Shown here: positions 14,967 through 16,277 of the stretch, one piece after another
How the letters are laid out: each line of letters opens with the position of its first letter
Numbering within the stretch: position 1 is the stretch's first letter
Assembly (NCBI GenBank): GCA_046154185.1
Contig: JBJXGE010000093.1
Location: 1-16,277, forward strand
DNA length: 16,277 nucleotides
Direction of reading: 5' to 3'
Origin: JBJXGE01 sp046154185
GTDB lineage: Bacteria; Planctomycetota; UBA8108; UBA1146; JAJFFE01
Notes under the pieces: model-generated
Database searches by the model: none
What the model was told of the DNA's origin: nothing
What the model saw: the letters and a program-made list of their open reading frames with translations, nothing else
Translations under genes and position numbers: made by a program

Positions 14967-15008
14967 TATACCCTAGGGGTGTAGGGTCGCTATACCCCCA
15001 GTGGGTGT
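14967..15008 (+). promoter_or_regulatory. Tandem CsoR-type copper operators upstream of csoR
   Basis: Two GC-tract palindromes with the half-sites of known CsoR operators (TACCC...GGGTA): TATACCCTAGGGGTGTA (14967-14983) and TATACCCCCAGTGGGTGT (14991-15008). Both share TATACCC...GGGTGT, and their centres are about 24 bp apart. The second ends 33 nt before the csoR start. A weak promoter, TTGCGG (14959-14964) with 17 nt to TAGGGT (14982-14987), would be covered by them. Autoregulation by apo-CsoR, relieved by Cu(I), is the expected mode. Confidence 0.7.
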
Positions 15009-15041
15009 CTCGACCGTCCAAGTGCAGAAAGGCGTACGAGC

Positions 15042-15398
15042 TTGGCTAGAAAACCTACAAAGGCGAAGGTGCCGCCTGAGCCGCTCCGTGATTCCAAGGA
15101 CACATTCAAGCGCACGGCTGCTGCGCTCGATCCGTCCGCCAAGGCAAATAACATCCTTCAACTTCGACGAGCCAAGGGGCAGGTTGAAGGCATAGAGCGA
15201 ATGATCGAATCCGACCGTTATTGCGCTGACGTTATCTTGCAGATCACGGCGGCTCGCGCATCGCTTCAGGCGGTTGCCAAGGACTTGCTCCGAAGGCACT
15301 TAAAGGTCTGTCACGACGCGGCCGCGAAAAATGGTGGGGCTGCGGCAGACGAAATGTACCAGGAGCTCGTCGATCTAGTGACGAAAATGGCGAAGTGA
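15042..15398 (+). CDS. csoR: CsoR family Cu(I)-sensing transcriptional repressor
   Basis: 118 residues of the all-helical CsoR/RcnR family, which bind operator DNA as apo-tetramers and release it when metal binds. The core reads LRRAKGQVEGIERMIESDRYC, then HLKVC. The ligands Cys61, His86 and Cys90 have exactly the spacing of Mycobacterium tuberculosis CsoR Cys36-His61-Cys65 (25 and 29 residues), and Tyr60 matches its second-shell Tyr35. Cu(I) specificity is therefore expected, not Ni/Co (RcnR) or formaldehyde (FrmR). A Lys-rich N-terminal extension of about 35 residues precedes the core. The start is TTG with AAAGG 9 nt upstream; no other start codon exists in frame nearby. The next gene lies 63 nt downstream, while copA is about 6 kb upstream. 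Confidence 0.88.
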   Translation: MARKPTKAKVPPEPLRDSKDTFKRTAAALDPSAKANNILQLRRAKGQVEGIERMIESDRYCADVILQITAARASLQAVAKDLLRRHLKVCHDAAAKNGGAAADEMYQELVDLVTKMAK

Positions 15399-15450
15399 TT
15401 GCGCAAATGAAGAAATCAGATTTTCTTGGGAGAGTTCGGGCCTATTGAAC

Positions 15451-15455
15451 AGGAG
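15451..15455 (+). promoter_or_regulatory. Shine-Dalgarno site selecting a TTG start
   Basis: AGGAG lies 6 nt before TTG 15462. It favours this start over TTG 15426, which has no comparable site. There is no in-frame ATG or GTG nearer the sigma domain. Confidence 0.5.
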
Positions 15456-15461
15456 ATACCC

Positions 15462-16196
15462 TTGGTTTCGACCAGCTTGCATCTCGTTTCCCGCACTTCT
15501 GGCCTCTCTCTCACTTTACCGTTTTGTCGTCGGGAATTAGACGACCGGCGAGGCCAAGGGCGCCTGCACGTGAGGGTGGAGAAATGTCGACACGTCGATA
15601 CACCGTTCCTGTCCCAAAAATCTGAAGTTGCGCTGCAAACACCGAACGTCAAAGCGCCTGGCGAGGAAATTATCTCTTTTCGGGTTCGAATTTCGCCGGC
15701 AACACTACCGGGACCCAGGCTTCTGGTAATCACCGAACTCCCTGATCTTGCGGATCTTGTCTCTCAATACGATTCGGCGGTTAGCGAGTGTTGTGTTGCA
15801 GAAGGTCTCGCGGGTCTCGACATTGACCGCGCGAAACAAAATACGTGGACGCGAGTGGCTCGGCGTTGCAGCAATTTGAGGGACCACACAGTATTCAAAT
15901 CTTGGCTGTGCACGATCGCGCGTCACGAAGCACGACGCGTGCAACTGAAACGTCGCCGACAGTCTTGGGAGAAACTGCCAGAGGCAGTCGCAAGTGCATG
16001 CCCAGAACCGATCGACCTCGTGCTGCTTGACGAGGCTACCGAACTGCTGGCAACGGCGATCAAGTCCCTCACGCTAGAGCAACGGCGTATAGTTCAGGAG
16101 TATATAGAGTTTGCCGCTGGGACTATTCGTTCGCGGGCTCATAAACTAGGACCGGAACCTGTCAACGAAAGTGAGACACCTCGTTGGTTAATTTAG
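15462..16196 (+). CDS. Sigma-70 family (ECF-like) protein with incomplete region 4
   Basis: About 244 residues. Residues 93-160 resemble sigma region 2: DLADLVSQYDSAVSE, then RAKQNTWTRVARRCSNLRD and FKSWLCTIARHEARR, as in the ECF pattern FRxWLxxIARNxAxD. Residues 194-228 resemble region 4: LATAIKSLTLEQRRIVQEYIEF runs straight into AAGTIRSRAHKL. In canonical factors about 12-14 residues of the form xSYxEIAxxLGxP lie between these two parts, so the first helix and turn of the DNA-binding helix-turn-helix are absent, with the frame kept. The N-terminal 90 residues match nothing I know. The start is TTG 15462 (AGGAG 6 nt upstream) or TTG 15426. It follows csoR in the same direction. It could be a degenerate or decaying sigma factor or a regulator that no longer contacts the -35 element. 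Confidence 0.55.
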   Translation: MVSTSLHLVSRTSGLSLTLPFCRRELDDRRGQGRLHVRVEKCRHVDTPFLSQKSEVALQTPNVKAPGEEIISFRVRISPATLPGPRLLVITELPDLADLVSQYDSAVSECCVAEGLAGLDIDRAKQNTWTRVARRCSNLRDHTVFKSWLCTIARHEARRVQLKRRRQSWEKLPEAVASACPEPIDLVLLDEATELLATAIKSLTLEQRRIVQEYIEFAAGTIRSRAHKLGPEPVNESETPRWLI

Positions 16197-16277
16197 TGTA
16201 CAGCGACGACGGTCGCCGCACGCGCGTTGGGTGCTCCCTTCTCGTTCTTAAGGGGCCAAGAATTTGAATCCTCGTAA
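16197..16277. other. Right edge, no gene seen
   Basis: A small hairpin GCGAC-GACG-GTCGC (16203-16216) follows the sigma-like stop by 7 nt and could weakly terminate it. The remaining 60 nt carry no feature I can name. Confidence 0.3.

Noticed and set aside
16255..16277. TTTGAATCCTCG at the right edge as a copy of the tRNA T-loop/attachment site
   Set aside because: It matches TTCAAATCCCG only loosely and no flanking bases of the tRNA 3' end are repeated.

Overview
The window is a GC-rich bacterial chromosome segment of about 16 kb. Most genes have clear Shine-Dalgarno sites. Several products carry signal peptides or anchors: a YceI protein, an EF-hand protein, a gamma-glutamyltransferase and a long rod of tandem Ig-like domains. 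This suggests a Gram-negative-type organism. Long CarboxypepD_reg proteins, EF-hand secreted proteins and ECF-like sigma factors are common in Planctomycetota and Myxococcota, but the sequence alone does not fix the phylum.

Layout. (1) 1-5235, plus strand: a palindromic hairpin at the left edge, then a periplasmic YceI-family protein, a SAM-dependent O-methyltransferase, and a 1176-residue membrane-anchored protein of about twelve regular ~90-residue carboxypeptidase-regulatory-like domains. (2) 5242-6674, minus strand: a DinB-like four-helix protein followed by a porphobilinogen deaminase (HemC) homologue. The HemC homologue has lost the cofactor cysteine, the catalytic Lys-Asp segment and the RGNVxTRL segment, and carries an Ala-Ser-Thr microrepeat where the Lys-Asp segment should be. 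(3) 6877-9249, plus: an apparently complete CopA-type Cu(I) P1B-ATPase, ending at a strong hairpin shared with the convergent EF-hand protein gene (9333-10280, minus). (4) 10281-11914: a non-coding spacer, a 79-residue orphan protein (minus), a 12-bp-period tandem repeat, and a Cof-type HAD phosphatase (plus). (5) 11928-13625, minus: a secreted gamma-glutamyltransferase. (6) 13722-13845: promoter and gene for tRNA-Arg(CCT), with CCA encoded.

After the tRNA the character changes. There are about 1.2 kb without a convincing gene, starting with a dense cluster of direct and inverted repeats of GTGCTCTCGACTT and AACTTGCTAAG. Then comes a unit of tandem CsoR-like operators, a CsoR Cu(I)-sensing repressor starting at TTG, and a sigma-70/ECF-like protein also starting at TTG and lacking part of its sigma4 helix-turn-helix. 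The sampled base composition at this end is lower in GC than in the core genes, consistent with an accessory region beside a tRNA, although no integrase is visible.

Two copper genes (copA and csoR) lie in the window 6 kb apart. The CsoR-type operators are seen only in front of csoR, not in front of copA. The most unusual items are the catalytically stripped HemC homologue, the CsoR/degenerate-sigma pair, and the inverted-repeat cluster behind the tRNA.
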